Positions 62,828-64,000 of a stretch of DNA of 64,000 nt are shown in pieces (position 1 is the first letter of the stretch; each line of letters begins with the position of its first letter). The notes under the pieces are model-generated. The model worked only from the letters and a program-made list of their open reading frames with translations. It was not told the DNA's origin and did not search any database. Source of the DNA: Acidobacteriota bacterium (lineage in GTDB: Bacteria; Acidobacteriota; Vicinamibacteria; Fen-336); contig WYBL01000082.1 in the NCBI GenBank assembly GCA_011526565.1, positions 62,001 to 126,000 on the forward strand, written 5' to 3'. The position numbers and the translations under genes were made by a program.

Positions 62828-63981
62828 GCCCGGATCGCGCGCGCCAGGCGGCGCACGCCCTCCTCGATCTTCGGAACGTCCTCGCGGGCGAAGGTGAGGC
62901 GCATCGTGTTGAGGCCGGTGTCGTCTTCGGCGAAGAAGGGCGAGCCCGGGACGTAGGCCACACCTTCGGCGACCGCCGCCTCGAGCAGGGCTTCGGCGTC
63001 GCGGCCCTCGGGCAGCCGCAGCCAGACGAACAGGCCGCCGGTCGGGTGGGTCCAGCTCACGCCTTCGGGCATCTCGCGCGCGAGCGCGTCGAGCATGGCC
63101 TTGCACTTGTCGCGGTAGTAGGGGCGGATGCGCTCCTTCTGGGCGTCGATCAGGCCCTCGCGCAGGCAGGCGAGCACCACCCGATGCGAGAGACCGCTGC
63201 CGCACAGGTCCGCCGCCTGCTTCGCGATCTCGAGCTTGGCGAGCAGCGTCTCGGGCCCGAGCACGAACGCGGTGCGCAGCGCGGGCGCCAGGATCTTCGA
63301 GAACGACGACAGGTACAGCACTCGCCCGTCGTGGTCGAGCGAGCGCAGCGTGGGTGGCGGCGGCTGGTCGAAGTAGACGTCGCCGTACGGGTCGTCCTCG
63401 ACGACCAGCAGGTCGAGCTCGTGCGCGACCTCCAGCAGCCCCGCCCGGCGCTCGAGCGTGTGGGTGATCCCGGACGGGTTCTGGTAGTTGGGCACCACGT
63501 AGAGGAACTTCACGCGGTGGCCGGCGTCGCGGCAGGCGCGGTACTGCCGGCGCAGGTCCTCGAGGTCGAGCCCCTGCTCGTCGAGCTGCACGCTCACCAT
63601 CCGCGCCCGCGCGGCGCGGAACGCCGAGAGCGCGCCCACGTAGCTCGGCGCCTCGCACAGCACCACGTCGCCCGGGTCGATCAGCACCCGAGACACCAGG
63701 TCGAGGCCCTGCTGGCTGCCCTCCGTGAGCATGCGCTCCGCGGGGTGCGAGTCCATGCCCTTGCGCCGCGCGTAGTCCGCGACGGCCTCCAGGAGTGGCG
63801 AGTAGCCGCGGGTCAGGATGTACTGGAAGGCGCCGGCCGCCTCCTCGGCCACCGCCCGCTTCAGGATGCGGTCGAAGTCGGCGACCGGGAAGGTCTCGGG
63901 GCTCGGCTGGCCGGGAGCGAACGAGATGATGCCGGGCCGTTCGATCACGGCGCTCATCCGGCGGATGGCCGAGAAGCGCAT
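62824..63981 (-). CDS. PLP-dependent aminotransferase, LysN/2-aminoadipate-type (class I/II)
   Basis: 385 aa. Starts MRFSAIRRMSAVIERPGIISFAPGQPSPETFP, then TEGSQQGLDLVSRVLIDPGD, PNYQNPSGITHTLERR, EDDPYGDVYF, the PLP lysine in LSSFSKILAPALRTAF and a C-terminal FVWLRLPEG. The group acts on 2-aminoadipate, Glu, aromatic or branched-chain amino acids and is related to the MocR regulators, but no GntR domain is seen. The frame is open upstream of this ATG to the window edge, so a longer 5' end cannot be excluded. It overlaps the DUF420 gene by four bases. Confidence 0.88.
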   Translation of the reverse strand: MRFSAIRRMSAVIERPGIISFAPGQPSPETFPVADFDRILKRAVAEEAAGAFQYILTRGYSPLLEAVADYARRKGMDSHPAERMLTEGSQQGLDLVSRVLIDPGDVVLCEAPSYVGALSAFRAARARMVSVQLDEQGLDLEDLRRQYRACRDAGHRVKFLYVVPNYQNPSGITHTLERRAGLLEVAHELDLLVVEDDPYGDVYFDQPPPPTLRSLDHDGRVLYLSSFSKILAPALRTAFVLGPETLLAKLEIAKQAADLCGSGLSHRVVLACLREGLIDAQKERIRPYYRDKCKAMLDALAREMPEGVSWTHPTGGLFVWLRLPEGRDAEALLEAAVAEGVAYVPGSPFFAEDDTGLNTMRLTFAREDVPKIEEGVRRLARAIRA

Positions 63982-64000
63982 CGCGCGCGCGGACTCGGAG

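Overview
The window is a gene-dense, high-GC chromosomal segment from a Gram-negative bacterium. It encodes a Tol-Pal system, LptB with an LptC/LptA-like protein, MiaB, DnaE, AccA and GuaA, together with FtsX/MacB-type ABC exporters, a sigma54 enhancer-binding regulator, HPr kinase and RapZ. This mixture, the very high GC and the frequent GTG/TTG starts fit an Acidobacteriota-like lineage (Thermoanaerobaculia or similar) or a former deltaproteobacterial group. The assignment is inferred from gene content only. I saw no mobile element, CRISPR array, rRNA or tRNA. Most genes lie in directons joined by 4-nt ATGA/GTGA/TTGA overlaps.

Layout. 1-1536: an ABC exporter pair (minus), its permease cut by the window edge. 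1537-1850: the only gene-free stretch over 300 bases, holding a promoter, a long-hairpin structured RNA and a strong terminator. 1851-4498: BtpA-like protein, PfkB kinase and PsuG, probably for pseudouridine or nucleoside-sugar catabolism. 4475-8574 (minus): Lrp regulator, hydrolase-TPR protein, membrane protein, unknown protein and a YkgJ-type Cys-cluster protein. 8575-8595: a near-perfect operator between lrp and a divergent PLP trans-sulfuration enzyme. 9894-11837: DUF1820 and bifunctional FtcD.

11834-19038 (minus): a six-gene operon of HlyD-type adaptor, ATPase, two FtsX permeases, NtrC-type regulator and histidine kinase. It is preceded by a textbook sigma54 promoter and a cluster of palindromic half-sites. 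19039-25337 (minus): a compact lipid operon of serine-palmitoyltransferase-like alpha-oxoamine synthase, acetoacetate-decarboxylase-like protein, YegS-type lipid kinase, PlsC-type acyltransferase, Tam41/Mmp37-like nucleotidyltransferase and CDP-alcohol phosphatidyltransferase, with an SDR reductase gene just upstream. I read this as a candidate pathway for a sphingolipid-like phospholipid made through a CDP-activated long-chain base or ceramide. It is the most novel item in the window.

25447-27198: an orphan FtsX permease and a methyltransferase. 27205-29583: bfn(DUF151)-parA-parB with tandem promoters among three palindromes. 29584-32607: miaB and recN. 32707-38029: tolQ-tolR-tolA-tolB-pal-cpoB and ssb. 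38062-41002: type III PKS, methyltransferase and FAD hydroxylase, resembling the Streptomyces srsABC phenolic-lipid operon. 41074-43188: a fused E1 alpha/beta 2-oxoacid dehydrogenase. 43185-60289 (minus): a run of 14 packed genes (guaA, dnaE, accA, hbd-like, ackA, lptC/A fusion, lptB, rpoN, hprK, rapZ, EIIA-Man, ptsH, ptsI, cupin), combining core metabolism with a regulatory PTS that has no sugar permease nearby. 60376-63981: a BamB-like lipoprotein, CtaB, DUF420 protein and, on the opposite strand, an aminotransferase.
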